Assembly (NCBI GenBank): GCA_947069175.1
Contig: CAMTDV010000022.1
Span: 33,047,476-33,111,475 of the forward strand
DNA length: 64,000 bases
Source: Scalesia atractyloides
Lineage: Eukaryota; Streptophyta; Magnoliopsida; Asterales; Asteraceae
Direction of reading: 5' to 3'
Numbering within the stretch: the stretch's first letter is position 1; every line of letters begins with the position of its first letter. The notes under the pieces were generated by a model. It was given only the letters and a program-made list of their open reading frames with translations. It had not been told where the DNA came from and did not search any database. A program made the position numbers and the translations under genes. This document shows, piece by piece, positions 1 to 11,110 of this stretch.

Positions 1-903
1 GTTCTGTCTGAGCTGCAAATGGTGTACTAGCGGTTTTGCAGTCGTTCATGCAGTACTTTGCGAGAATATCTCTGATGTACTTTGCTTGATGAATGAGGAT
101 ACAATCTTCTCTTTGCTTCACCTCCAAACCAAAGAAAAATGTGAGTTCTCCCATCATGCTCATTTCGAACTTTGCTTTCATAACCTTCTTGAACTCCTTG
201 CATAGAGCCTCATCGGTTGACCCAAAAATAATATCGTCTACATAAATCTGAACCAGCATCACATTATCTCTGATCCTTTTCGTGAAGAGAGTCATGCTGA
301 TTTTTCCTCTTGTGTATCCACATTCCAAAAGATATGTCGACAAAGTCTCATACCGGCTCGAGGAGATTGATGAAGACCATAGAGAGCTTTGTCATGCTTA
401 CAGTGTCGTTTAGGAAAATGTGGATCTTTAAATCCCGGAGACCGGCAAACATACATTTCTTCTTTCACCTTTCCATATATAAATGCACTCTTCACATCCA
501 TCTGAAACACCTTCAAGTTTTTGTACGAAGCATAAGCTAAAAATATTCTAATCGCTTCCAAACGTGCTACCAGAGAAAAATCTTCCTCATAATCAATCCC
601 TTCCTCCTGTCGAAAGTCTTGAACTACCAATCATGCCTTGTTTTTGATGACTACACCATGATCATCCATTTTGTTACGAAATACCCACTTGGTGCCAATG
701 GGATACTTTCCATCTGGAAGATCCACGAGTTCCCAGACTTTGAGCTTACGAAACTGAGATGACTCTTCCTGCATAGCTTGTACCCAGCTAGAATCTTGAA
801 TAGCTTCTTCAATGTCACTTGGCACGGATTGCGAAAGAAAAGCAGCATATAATCCTTGGTTGATGGTATATGTTTGTCCACGAGTTCGAACTCCATCTTC
901 CAT
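1..903 (-). pseudogene. Element A reverse transcriptase, truncated by window edge
   Basis: Copia-type RT (RVT_2) that would copy element RNA into cDNA in cytoplasmic particles. Reading from 903 down, one piece holds the entry motif (GTKWVFRNK), then after a stop near 630 a second piece holds the V-F-Q-M-D-V-K-S-A-F-I motif and the ALYGLHQSPRA motif (canonical ALYGLKQAPRA). The 1-300 stretch encodes the palm with a VDDIIFGST-type box and following residues in broken frames. The copy is decayed: an in-frame stop near 631 and at least one frameshift near 300. The remaining RT and RNase H lie off the left edge. Confidence 0.85.
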
Positions 904-963
904 AGGACCAATGACATTCTCAATGGGATGATTTCGATTTGTCTTGTAACCTGCGTGTGGGTC

Positions 964-1575
964 TCAAATGCTGAGGTAGATTGGTGAAGTGTTCATCGAC
1001 GTAGATAATTGGTGGCTCGTCTTCTTTAGGAGGTTCATCCGCATTCGGCTGTGAAGAAGAAGTATCATATGCAGATGCATTCTCAGCCGAAGTGTCGCCA
1101 TTTGCTCGTCAACAAGAAGGGTTGGATCGGCTGAAGCTGGAGTGAATCGAGTTGTAAATGGAGTGAAGCCAATGTCTGAAGGATCAAACAATGGTTCTAT
1201 TGGGGTTGTTTCTGCAGGTTCGGCTTCAGTGAGTGGTTCATCAATGTCGAAAGTGTTGAAAACGACATCTACATCATAAAACCAGTTTGGAGAATTTCCA
1301 GTTTTTGTGGAGTTTCCTTCTTGAAAGTTGACATAGTATGATTTAAGCACCATCTTGGTTCGTTTGTTGTAGACACGATACGCCTTCTGAGTAGATGAGT
1401 AACCCATGAAGTAGCACACATCATCGACTGCTTCAAACTTGATAAGATTATCTTCAGTGTTGAGGAGTGTACAGGAACACCTAAACGGTCTACAGAAATG
1501 TATCAGAGGCTTCCTTTTGAAAAGAAGTTCATATGAGGTTTTTCCATGAGGTTTAACAATGAGAAATCGATTCAA
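964..1575 (-). pseudogene. Element A integrase C-terminal region and linker to RT
   Basis: 203 codons open on the minus strand. The N-terminal third matches the copia integrase C-terminal part (KTSYELLFKRKP, then a VCYFMGYSSTQKAYRVYNK segment corresponding to the usual 'FVGYS...YRVYN' motif). The remainder is a Pro/Thr/Glu-rich linker typical between integrase and RT. A frameshift before 964 separates it from the RT piece. Function by family: strand-transfer complex, C-terminal DNA contacts. The copy is not functional because flanking frames are broken. Confidence 0.8.
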
Positions 1576-2010
1576 AACATAGCATGCTGTGTTGACTGCT
1601 TCTGCCTAGAAGATGATAGCTAGCTTGGAGTCTATGAGCATAGTTCGACCAGCTTCAATGAGTGTTCTATTCTTCCGTTCTACTGTTGTTTTGCTGAGGA
1701 GTTCTGGCTGCACTGTACTGAAGGTGTATTCCCTTTTCTTCGCAAAAGGAGATAAACGTTTGATTTTTTAATTCAGATCCATTGTCACTTCTGACTTATT
1801 TGACTTTCAACTTGATCACATTTTCAATCATGGGAATGAAGTTCTTGAGAGTGTAGGCGGTCTCGCTTTTGGCTTCAAGAAAATATACCCATGAAAATCA
1901 GGAGAAATCATCTGTACTTACCAAGCAATAGGATCTTTTAGCTAGACTTTTAACACTAATAGGATCGAAAAGATCCATATGCAGTAATTGCAATGGAGCG
2001 GATGACGTAT
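1576..2010 (-). pseudogene. Element A integrase core remnant
   Basis: Between the two integrase open frames the minus strand still reads as copia rve core, in interrupted frames: near 2010 the HMDLFDP motif with the first catalytic Asp, near 1790 an RSDNGSE-like stretch with the second Asp, and near 1725 an RTPQQN-like stretch preceding the Glu. Stops and frameshifts break it into pieces of fewer than 60 codons, so only motif-level support is given. Confidence 0.65.
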
Positions 2011-2292
2011 TCACTGCTTTGCATTTGTGCGGCTTTTTGTGTTGTTTGCCTTGGGCGCATGCAATACATTTTCTGAAAGTGGAAATTCTTTTATAGGTAA
2101 ACCTCTCACTAAATTTAACTTGGAAATTTTATTCATATTTTTGAAGTTCACATGCCCCAACCGCCTGTGCCAAAGCAGTGATTCTGATTCTGACGCTTTT
2201 GAGACTAGACACGTCATATGCTCATTAAATTTTGCGTTTTTCATATTGAGAACGTGGGTGTTGTTTTGAAGAGGAGCTGTGAGCATAATCAT
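2011..2292 (-). pseudogene. Element A GAG-pre-integrase and integrase zinc-binding (HHCC) domain
   Basis: Contains LLWHRRLGHVNFKNM, the first half of the HHCC zinc domain. The cysteine half (CIACAQGKQHKKPH) is present at about 2025-2075 but in another frame, so a frameshift falls just after the FPLSE segment. By family this domain helps integrase multimerise and bind DNA ends. Confidence 0.8.
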
Positions 2293-2383
2293 TTCGGCAG
2301 GAACGGAGTATTCGGGCTTGAGAAATAGGCATTCACGTCGTTGAACAGCACTGAAATTCCTTTATCGCAGACTTGTGATACGC

Positions 2384-2599
2384 TCATGAGATTGTAACAT
2401 AATTCTGGTACATAATTGATGTTCTCCAATGTAAGAGCTTCAGATATGTCTCCCATTCCAACAATTTTCCCTCCTTTTCATCTTCGGAAAAAGATACGAA
2501 ATCGCAATCGATGATTTGAAAGTTCTTCAGGAGTTCCTTCAATCCGGTCATATGCCTTGAGCATGCACTGTCCACGTGCCAAATGTATTCCATGAACAT
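2384..2599 (-). pseudogene. Element A aspartic protease fragment
   Basis: 71 codons on the minus strand with W-H-V-D-S-A-C-S-R-H-M-T-G, the copia protease active-site segment. The usual D-S-G triad reads D-S-A here, so the glycine after the catalytic pair is replaced. By family the enzyme cleaves the Gag-Pol polyprotein. A frameshift follows the SFSEDEKEG stretch; the 2293-2383 gap has the connecting sequence in other frames. Confidence 0.75.
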
Positions 2600-2657
2600 T
2601 CAAAGCCATTTTTGCAATTTATTCTGTTATACAACAACAAACAAAAATATGTACAAG

Positions 2658-3312
2658 TTAGTTAGTTTTCGGAACCCAGACTTGTTTCAAGTTTAATCTA
2701 TTGTGATTTTGAACAAGAATATTTTCTTTTATTTTCCAAAAACATTGTGAATTAACTACGCATTTGACTGATTTTCTAAAGTTATCGAATTGCCCGGTGA
2801 AACTTTTGACAAGATCTTGTTTAGGTTTAGAAAATTTCTTGCTCTTGCAATGTTTCTCAGTATGTCCTAAATGACCACAGCAAAAGCATTGCTTGCAATT
2901 TGCTCTTTTCTTTTTCGTGGACGCCACGTGTGAAGATGATGTATGTGATGAGAGTTTAGAGCTGTTTGAAGCGTTATCTGATGATGCAGCATAGCTTGAA
3001 CTTCTAACTTTCTTCACTTTTTTGTTTAGACGATTTCATCCTTAATGCAGTCTTCATCGCTCTCGCTATCTGATGATGAAGCTGATTCTTGATTTTCACT
3101 TGATTGTTAGATTCCTGATCTTCACTTGACGTTTCTTCACCACTTTCTGAAGTTGTTGTGCTCAAGTCTTCACTGTTGCTGACTTGTGTTGATTCTTCAT
3201 CAGACTCTGATGTACCTGTACATGATGGAACATACTCGGGAATTTCCTCTGTAAGTAACTTTCTAAGTCTGTTTTTCTTTAATTCTGGAACAAATACAGG
3301 AGATTCAAGCAC
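2658..3312 (-). pseudogene. Element A Gag distal part: acidic Ser-rich stretch and second CCHC knuckle
   Basis: Two overlapping open frames (3004-3312 and 2658-3017) offset by a frameshift near 3010. The upstream one is rich in S, E, D and T. The downstream one is Ser/Lys-rich and carries CFCCGHLGHTEKHC, a perfect C-x2-C-x4-H-x4-C zinc knuckle, followed by a Lys-rich tail. It lies directly before protease. Together with the knuckle at about 4580-4625 this Gag carries two knuckles about 1.7 kb apart, the same plan as element B. Confidence 0.7.
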
Positions 3313-4152
3313 AATATTTTCATCATTAAAAGCATATTTAGGTCATGACTTTCAACCACTGTATTCATGTGGTTGTGAGTCTTAAATGTAGGCACATGGC
3401 CATTACAGTCAAACTGAATATTAAATTTAGGCACACAGCCATTACAGTCATCCATCCTAGTCAAACTATGACAGTTATCCTGAATAGAAGTACTGTTTTT
3501 CTTGTTACAGTTCCAGGCAAACCAGTTAACAGTGGAATAACTGTCGCCTGAGTATCCAATTCCTATTCCGATCCTCCACAGTCATCATCCACATCGCACA
3601 CATCTTCTTTGCGCTTAAACATATCTGCATTACTTTCAGAAATGTTAGTATTATTTTCATTTTTGTAAAAGATATTTTGAGCAAACAGATCATGTTTATC
3701 AATTAAGCCATTATTAGGATGAGGTGTTGGCATAGGTACATAGTTTTTTCTGTGCGGAGGAGGAAAGATTTTTCTTTCATTTCTGAGCTTATCCTTGTAT
3801 CCAATCCCATCCTTAACGAATGTTGGTCGTTGGCAATTTTCAATGTCAACCAGTGCCTTCTGACTAACTTTCCATTTATCAATTCTGATTTGGAGTTTAT
3901 TTTTTCATTTTGAGATTTTCAATTTTTTCAGTTAGATCATTAATGATAAAATCTTTTCTAAAAACGAATTCTTTTAATGTCTACATCTCAGCCAAAGTTG
4001 AGTTCAACTTTCTCTGATATGCAGCTTCGTTTTCTTTCAGTTCTTTGTTAAATTTTCAAACCTATTCTTTTTCTCTAATCAGGTCACGGTTGAGTGATTT
4101 GTAATGTGCCACGACGTTCAAACATGGTTGGGAGCATAGTTTTGCTTTAAAT
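3313..4152 (-). pseudogene. Element A Gag spacer (coiled coil and Asn/Asp-rich), decayed
   Basis: The minus strand reads as low-complexity Gag spacer in broken frames. Around 3900-4130 it encodes a Lys/Glu/Leu-rich heptad-like stretch (KELKENEAAYQRKLNSTLAE), probably a coiled coil. Around 3560-3720 it is Asn/Asp/Glu-rich. At 3373-3450 there is a short internal duplication of a DCNG-x-VP-x-F unit. No independent gene is seen. Confidence 0.5.
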
Positions 4153-4690
4153 TCATACGATATGCACCAAATCCTTATCCTCTTTGTCTTTTGCAGAAGT
4201 TCCAGCTTTCTCATTCATGATATTGCTAGTTGCTCCTTGGACTGTTTTCTTTGATTCAATCTTCTCAGCTTCCTTCTTTCCCTTTTCTGTAGATGATTCA
4301 GTAGGAGCTATTATGCTTTTCAAACCTTTGTCGTCCTTGAGAATTCTTGCAGCTTGCTTCTCAACGCAGTTTGATGAAGGAGAGACAGATGCAGTAGAGA
4401 TTTTAGCCATGAGAGCTTTGTTGACTTCTTCCTTTGCCTCGGCTATTTCTTCTGCCCAGTCATAATCTTCCACCACCAATGCCTTTGGGGTGTTATCAGC
4501 AACATTTTCACTTCCCTCGATAGCAATTGGCCTTCTTGTTGGAACAACTTCAACATTTTTGTTTTTCAACAGTGGGCACTCTCTCTTGAAGTGACCCAGA
4601 TTCTTGCAGTTGTAGCATCTCAGCTTGGACTTGTCGAAACCGGCTTTTCCCAGTGCCAGTCTCTTTCCCATTTGCCACTTCAAGTCCATT
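4153..4690 (-). pseudogene. Element A Gag middle part with first CCHC zinc knuckle
   Basis: 178 codons. Near the start is CYNCKNLGHFKREC, a perfect retroviral-type zinc knuckle that binds packaged RNA in this family. Then come an acidic stretch with W-A-E-E motifs and a Lys/Glu-rich tail. The apparent start near 4689 is artificial, because the frame is cut by insertion of element B at 4691-4695; its upstream half continues at 18052. Confidence 0.8.
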
Positions 4691-4695
4691 TCCTC
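4691..4695. repeat. Target site duplication (left) of element B: TCCTC
   Basis: TCCTC directly precedes the TG of B's 5' LTR and is repeated exactly at 18047-18051 directly after its 3' LTR. Five-base TSDs are standard for copia integrase. Confidence 0.95.
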
Positions 4696-4998
4696 TGTGG
4701 GCCTCTAACTAAAGGTTTACATATTAGTGTTACATTTGGGCTAAGTTTGGGGGTTTGGGCTTCCTAGAGCCTTATGGGCCTAGGGTTGTAACAAGTGGGT
4801 TATGTGACTAGCATAAATACATGTATTAGGTTAATATTTGGGAGCTAGTCAGTTTATTATTGAAAACCTTGTATCAAACACTATTTGGTGTATGCAAGTT
4901 GTTTTGATCGAAGATTGTTCTTGTTCTTTATTCTAATCTTTATTTCTGCAATCGATTAGTCTTGTGATACCGTATTAGATCCGATTTCGGGACTTATA
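4696..4998 (+). repeat. Element B 5' LTR
   Basis: Begins TGTGGGCC and ends ACTTATA; the 3' LTR counterpart ends ACTTACA, so the terminal CA has become TA here. Contains a TATA-like AGCATAAATACATG around 4810-4823, the likely Pol II promoter for element RNA. Confidence 0.93.
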
Positions 4999-5000
4999 AT

Positions 5001-5012
5001 TGGTATCAGAGC
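5001..5012 (+). other. Element B primer binding site
   Basis: TGGTATCAGAGC, two bases after the LTR, complementary to the 3' end of plant initiator tRNA-Met. Confidence 0.93.
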
Positions 5013-5853
5013 CTGCTGTACGATACAGGCTCTCGGTATCGCAGATCGAAGAACTGTTCAGAGTTGGAAGAATTGTTGATGTTCATCCCAGATTGTTACT
5101 GTTGAAGACTGCTGCTGTTTTCATCTCGCACTGCCACTGTTCCGAAGAACACGAAGAAGTTTTGAGCATCTCGGATATGGTACTGTTGCGGATTCTGAAG
5201 AACACGAAGAAGATTCAAGTATTTCGGATACGGAACTGTTGAAGATCCCGAAGAACACGAAGAAAGATTGATCCCGGACTGCTGTTCATCAACATCCTCA
5301 ACAACCTTATCCGGATTACTCTCATTCCGGATAAGGACTACTGTTTAAAATAATCTGTGACTATCTGTTGCAAGAATTTCAGGATACTATTGATTCCGGA
5401 TAAGGAATCTCATTTCGGATAAGTTCCCTCACTCCGGATAAGGACTCTTATTTCGGATAAGGACTCTCACTCCAGATAAGGACTCTTACTCTGGATAAGA
5501 CTTTTATTCTGGATCAAGTTTTCATTCCAGATCTGTTTTCTATTTCGGATCATACCATCTCGGATTGGTATCCATCTCGGATATCGTGCAACTCGGATTA
5601 CCATTTATTTCGGAGTTGATCTTCATTCCGGACTTATTGCTCATCTCAGATTGGCATTTGTCTGATACTTTTCCGGATTACAACTTCAGATATTCATCTA
5701 GGAATTGTATCGGTTTCTTACCTCGGACTCATCTGGAACTTGTCCCATCTCGGACTCATCTCGGACTTATTACAGACCAATTTTGGATCACTGTTCATTA
5801 TAAGAATTTAAAATTAACCTTAATTTACTTGGTATTTTTTAATAAAGTTAATA
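5013..5853 (+). repeat. Element B leader with dense degenerate YCGGAT/YCGGAC motif array
   Basis: The leader between PBS and gag holds about 25 copies of a short degenerate word (TTCGGAT, TCCGGATAAGG, CTCGGACT and similar) between about 5170 and 5790, spaced 15-30 bases. Some are arranged as near-tandem CCGGATAAGGACTCTCA units (5380-5500). No credible long ORF is present. The same word recurs at 14330-14890 downstream of pol. Confidence 0.75.
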
Positions 5854-6542
5854 ATGAACAGTTATATGACCGATCAGGACCTGACAAATGCCACCTTGGC
5901 AGCATTGCAATCACAAACATTGGCTCTTCATCAAGAGCTAGATCAAGTCATTGGCACTTCTACAAAGGTGCCTCGTCTGCTATATGGATATGAATACTAT
6001 GGGTGGAAATTCCGGTCTGAGCAGTACTGCAAGGCTAAACAGCCTGGGGTTTGGAGATGTATTATGAACGCTCCTCGAACCATAGTCTACAGCACTCCTG
6101 AAGAGCCAAACACAAAGTTCCCTAAACCCAGTCACTTGTGGACTCCCGAAGATGTGAAAATAATCGAAGAGGATGAGAAAGCCTCAGCTGTTCTGACAAT
6201 GGCACTCGGACCCGACATTTCCATAGTTGTCAGAAATTGCAAGACAGCTAAAGAAGTGTGGAGCGAATTACAGAATCTCTATGAGGGAAATGCTGATATG
6301 AAGGCAACCCGAGTTAATCAGCTGAATCAACAGTTCAGCTCGTTTAACCATATATAAGGGGAAACAATTGAGAACCAAATTAGAAGATATGTGAAGCTTG
6401 TCTCTCAGATGATTTCAGCCGAAATATCTCTTACAAATAGTGCTATGAACAGATAGTTGTTAAATTCGTTGCCAAAGAGCTGGGATGCTGATGTTGGCAT
6501 GATCAAGAAGTCAAAAATCTGAACGAAGTCACTCTCACAGAA
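5854..6542 (+). pseudogene. Element B Gag N-terminal (UBN2-like) domain
   Basis: Starts at ATG 5854 (MNSYMTDQDL) and reads open to a TAA at 6355. The same frame continues as Gag (IRRYVKLVSQMISAEISLT) past a TAG near 6453 and a frameshift before 6543. Residues YYGWKFRSEQY near codons 48-58 and the TAKEVWSELQNLYEG segment are typical of copia gag (UBN2 family), which assembles the virus-like particle. Two in-frame stops make it a pseudogene. Confidence 0.8.
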
Positions 6543-7535
6543 ATGATTGCAACTATTAAATCATGTGAGATAGATAATAAGCAGAGAGACAACAATCATC
6601 AAAGCAGTCTGATGGCGGCTGGTATTATAGGGCAAAACGCAGGGTTAATGTCTCAAAATCTTGTTTACAGTCCTTTGCAAGGAAGCTCTCACACACCAGG
6701 TAGCTCAAACTTGGTGTACAGTCCTCTCCCCTCTCCATAGAAGACCCAGTATGTCTATGGTCTTCAGTCTCAAACTCCTACTATGATTTCTGCGGCGCAG
6801 GTTTAGACACAATATCATGCTCAGTATCCTAACATGGTGTACAGTCCCGCTATTCCTGCTACAGCACAACAAGGCGGCATTCCTCAATCTGTTGCTCCCA
6901 CGCCGGCCCATACTCAAGCCGTGTCCAACTCTGCTTTTCTCAAAAAGAATGAGGAGACATTGGCCATAGGTGCCTGCATGATTAACAGTTTAAATGCCTT
7001 CTTAGCAGGTGACCTAACTCCTCCATCTATTCTCCCAACTGAAATAGATCAAATAACGGAGGAGGATTTGGACGAGATTGACGTGTCATGGAATCTTGCT
7101 ATGGCTGCTTTCCGCGTCAAAATATTTCAAAAGAAGTACGGGAGGCAACTATTGTCAAATCTGAAGACTGGGTTGATAAAAGATAAGCTCAGGTGCTATA
7201 GATGTCATGAGCCAGGACATTTTGCACGGGAATGCAAGAAGCTGCCATCTGGATATGTCTCATCCAGAGTAGCAAACATACAGAGCAATGAAAGACAGCT
7301 CGTGCCAGTCTCTCCTTCAAAGTTTACTACAAGTCCCTCAAGCAGCTCTTGCGGGAAATCAACAGCGTTGGTGGCACAACAGCACGAAGGATTCAACTGG
7401 GCAGATGCTGCAGCTCAGATTGAGACTCGGAATCTTTCAAAGAACAACAATCACTGCATGATGGCACAGACAACTGAAACACCTGATCTTTCAGAAATGG
7501 TAAATCGCATTCTTTTTCAGATAGTTGTCGTTTAA
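6543..7535 (+). pseudogene. Element B Gag middle part with first CCHC zinc knuckle
   Basis: Gag continues after a frameshift as a Ser/Gln/Pro-rich stretch with repeated N-L-V-Y-S-P-L units (6660-6735, again at 6835), then the 6834-7535 frame with a Gag tail (EDLDEIDVSWNLAMAAFRVK) and CYRCHEPGHFAREC, a perfect zinc knuckle at about 7195-7236. A stop near 6739 and a TAG near 6804 break it. The 7535 end is a stop before the spacer. Confidence 0.8.
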
Positions 7536-9065
7536 AATTATCACAAATGCGCACCCGTAATTCAACTCTTGTAGCTGAATATCAACAAGCTGCATCACAG
7601 AACATCGCCCTTAAACATTCACAAGCTTCTTTTGGAAAAGCTCGAAGCTCAAAAACAAGACATAGCTCAGCTAAAGCTTGACTTGAACCAACAACAATGT
7701 TGGGTATACGACTATAAGCTAAAATTAGCTGAAAAGGACATAGAACTTCAAGCAGCCTTAGCCAAGCTAAATTCTTTGACGGGGAAGTTTCAAGAAATGA
7801 AATAAACATTAAAAAATTTGAAACTTCTAGCAAGCTGGTCAAAGACTTGTGTGATCTGCAGCTTGAACAGCAGAAAAACTACACAAAAGGCCTTGGGTAT
7901 AATAGGGCTCCTCCACCATATAATCATAACTACACAAGAATGCCTGATTCTAAGGCAGAACTAGAAAATGAAGAAAATGTGATATGTGGTAAACCCTCAG
8001 ATTATTTTTTCAAAACCGTGGAAGCCTTATTACCCAAAGTTTTCTAAGCCAACTGAACTCAAGAAGGATGTTGTTTTCTTCACTTCCATACCATGTTCGT
8101 AAGAATTTGGTGACAATCCCTCTTGTAGTTTAGAGGGCTTGGAGAAAATAACGCCTAAAGAAAAGGCAGCAACATCACGTAAAGAATCAAAAAGTGAAAA
8201 TCCTTTTGAAACTGACACAGTGAACGCTACTAATGTTTCTACTTCATGTACAGAAGAAATATTAGTTGAGGATATTACAGATGGCGATAAAGAAGAATGT
8301 ATGAATTCAAATTCGGACAATTCAGCCATTGATTATGACTTTTATAAACCTGCTTTTGACATTTTGAATAGTTTTCTTGTTGAACAATCTAAATTCTCAG
8401 ACAATGTTGGTTGTGTTGATAACTTAGACGTTTTTAATTCTGTTTTTTCATCTAATGCTGATGTTATGGATTCTGATAATAAATGTGATAACTCTTGTGA
8501 TGAAAACATAAATGTTGCTATAGGTACAGCATCTACAGATGATTCGGTTTCCTCAGTTCCTACTGAAGAGACAGGAAGTTCTTCTCAGGAAGTACATTCT
8601 GTTGATGCTAATCCTAGGGTTGACAATGAGGAAATCAACCAACCAACTGAATCTGTGATGAGTGACGCTGGCTTAGTACTAGAAGAATCGGGAGAATCAG
8701 ATTCTTCAAACGAAGAACGATGGAGTGATTCTGAAATGACAGAAAATGAGCATTCTCCCCCTGCGATTCAGATAAAAATTTTGAAACTGAATCTGAATTG
8801 GAATCTCAAACTTTTCAAAATATAGAGATTCCTCCTGCTACTAATGATCAAAGCTCATCTTCTGGCAGTTCAGAAAAAGATGTCCCTACTGAATCACCCG
8901 TCTCCTCTGTAGAATCCGCCAGGAAAAATGGTTTGAAAACTAATAATAAGAAACGGAGAACACGTAGATCCAAAAAGAAGAATCCCAAATAGGCACCTCA
9001 GGCAAATGAAAAGGCGACTGCTGATTCAGTTCCTCATTCTGAGAAATTGACTCAGCAGCCCCAAA
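7536..9065 (+). pseudogene. Element B Gag spacer: coiled coil, acidic Ser-rich region, basic patch
   Basis: Between the two zinc knuckles. At 7590-7800 the plus strand encodes a Leu/Lys/Glu/Gln heptad-like stretch (QKQDIAQLKLDLNQQQ), likely coiled coil, in shifted frames. 8139-8825 is an open acidic Ser/Asp/Glu-rich frame (228 codons). 8798-8992 overlaps it in another frame and ends in a basic patch (KKRRTRRSKKKNP) resembling a nuclear localisation signal. The mirrored order in element A suggests this is a genuine domain plan of these Gag proteins. Confidence 0.6.
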
Positions 9066-9552
9066 ATGAATCTGTTAAGCCACCAGCTGAATAGAAATCA
9101 GTTAAATTTGTGCCTAAGTCTACCAACTCCAAATTATTTAATTCAAATCATAAAACTTACAAGTGTGCTGATGGTTGTGAGCAGGCTACAGCCAAGACTA
9201 AACCTTGCACCTGCCGTCAATACCAGCAAGCAAGAAACTGACAGACAAGATGCCTAGAATTTCCCAGGCTGAACGGATTATTTTCTTCCAGAATAGGCAG
9301 ACCTGTTTCTACTGTGTATTTCCCGGGCATATTGGACGAAATTGTATAAATGAATTTATGTCTTTCAATGCCCTATTCTCAAAAAATCAGAGGGCTATGC
9401 CTAATCGCATACATCAGGCTCAATTTGCTACGGCTAAGTCCTCTTATCAAGACTGGAACATGGCCAAGAGACAACATCACAAATCTCTAAGACCTTCAGG
9501 TTCTCTGAATCCTTCTAGCACTCTGAAAGTTGTGAGAAGTCTGACTCGTTAG
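9066..9552 (+). pseudogene. Element B Gag C-terminal part with second CCHC zinc knuckle
   Basis: The open frame 9205-9552 contains CFYCVFPGHIGRNC, a perfect C-x2-C-x4-H-x4-C knuckle at about 9306-9347, followed by an Arg/Lys/His-rich tail. It lies about 2.1 kb downstream of the first knuckle and directly upstream of the protease, matching element A (knuckle at about 2860-2905). Confidence 0.75.
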
Positions 9553-9888
9553 CCTGGAGGCCTAAGATCTTGACCACGATCCAATCTTCTGTCCCAAAAT
9601 CGGACATATCAAAAGCATCATCGACCTCATCCTCAACTAATTTAATTTTCCGTGAGGTTACTTATGTTGATGCAAATGGCACACCCAGATTGTCAATGGC
9701 CTGGGTTGCAGCTTCTAACTAAACCTGTTGAAATGTCAGGGACAGCTTTGGAGGGCTCTCGTCAGACTTTGGTATGTCGACAATGGCTGTTCCAGGCACA
9801 TGACAAGAGACATATCGTAGTTGAATGACATTCAGTTTTTTATGGTGGGTTTGTCTCCTTCGCAGGTGGTGAAACGGCAAAGATAACT
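9553..9888 (+). pseudogene. Element B aspartic protease remnant
   Basis: At about 9769-9808 the strand encodes W-Y-V-D-N-G-C-S-R-H-M-T, the copia protease active-site segment, here D-N-G rather than D-S-G. Flanking sequence (AWVAASN upstream, FAGGETAKITMRG downstream) fits the copia PR fold but frames are interrupted by several stops, so no ORF over 60 codons survives. Confidence 0.65.
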
Positions 9889-10199
9889 ATGAGAGGAACG
9901 GTGTGCAATGGAGCTCTCAGTTTCAAGAACGTGAACTATGTTCCAGAGTTGAAGCATAGTCTCTTGAGTGTGTCTCAGCTCTATGATAATCATTTGGATG
10001 TTCTCTTCACTAAGAAAGGGTGTTATGTGCTGAAACCCGGCCTCATCATTCCGGATGAATGGATTCTTCTCAAAGCTGCACGGGAAGGAAATGCATATGT
10101 CATCGACATGAACAAAGCCCCAACCGACAAGCTTACCTGCCTGTTCTCGTCGACTGCTGAGCACGATGCAATGTTATAGACAGTCGACTAGGACATATT
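9889..10199 (+). pseudogene. Element B GAG-pre-integrase domain
   Basis: Open for 96 codons with NVNYVPELKHSLLSVSQLYD, diagnostic for the segment between copia protease and integrase. It stops at 10177-10179 where the H-x-R-L-G-H zinc motif should begin; the sequence there (TVD, then LGHI) is altered, so the first His of the HHCC domain is probably lost. Confidence 0.8.
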
Positions 10200-11110
10200 A
10201 TGAAGAACTTAAATAGTCTTGCAAAAGGTGGTTTAGTCAGAGATCTACCTGTTTGGGATTTTATTCAGATTGAAAAGTGTGAATCGTGCGCTCGTGGGAA
10301 ACAACATCGAAAGTCGCACAAGTCGAAACCCGCACCCTCCACGTCAAAAGTCTTAGAATTGCTTCATATGGATCTTTTTGGCCCGACAGATATTCTGAGC
10401 ATTGGCAGGAAGGCATACTGTCTGGTTATCATTAACGACTACTCTCAATTTACTTGGGTCTTCTTTCTGGCACAAAAGAGTGAAACTGCTGAGTTAGTCA
10501 AATAGTTCATCACACTTATGGAAAACCAGGCAAACACCACCGTGAAGGCTATTCGTTTGGATAATGGAACAGAGTTTAAGAACGCCACCTTAAATTCTTT
10601 CTGTTCCTCCAAGGGTATTGATTGACAGTTCAGTGCAACTAGAACTCCTCAACAAAATGGGGTTGCAGAATGCAGAAACCGTACACTCATTGAAGATGCG
10701 CGTACTATGTTGGTCGAATCAGAACTACCTCTCATTTTCTAGGCAGAAGCAGTCAATACCACATGTTATATTCAGAATCATTCCCTGATCAACAAAAGAC
10801 ACAAGAAAACGCCGTATGAAGTGGTTGAAGGTCACAAACCTTCGGTAAAGCATTTCCGCAAGTTCGGATGCCCTTGTGTTCTTTACTCGTGGATGCTAAG
10901 GGAAAATTTGAATCACGCGGGGATCCATGCATCTTCGTCGGCTACTCTAAGAATACTTCCTATTGTGTCTATAACAAGATCAAGAAAATGGTAGTTGAAA
11001 CCTACTATGTGGTTGGCTGGAGGAAAATCCCAAGGACGCACGCATTGGTCCTGACTGGCTTTATGATTATTCCTCTTTGTTTAAATCTGTTGATGTTTCT
11101 TCCAATGTGA
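10200..11110 (+). pseudogene. Element B integrase (zinc half, DDE core, C-terminal part)
   Basis: 10200-10505 carries CESCARGKQHRKSHK (zinc Cys pair) and LLHMDLFGPT (first catalytic Asp). After a TAG at 10503 the frame continues with AIRLDNGTEFKN (second Asp), a TGA near 10624, then TPQQNGVAECRNRTL with the catalytic Glu. A further TAG falls near 10741, then the FGCPC segment and, in another frame from 10868, CIFVGYSKNTSYCVYNK. The DDE set is recognisable, but at least three stops and one frameshift inactivate it. Confidence 0.82.

Noticed and set aside
5000..5242. 80-codon frame starting at the PBS of element B
   Set aside because: Overlaps the PBS and the CGGAT-word leader; the frame is an accident of the repeated words.
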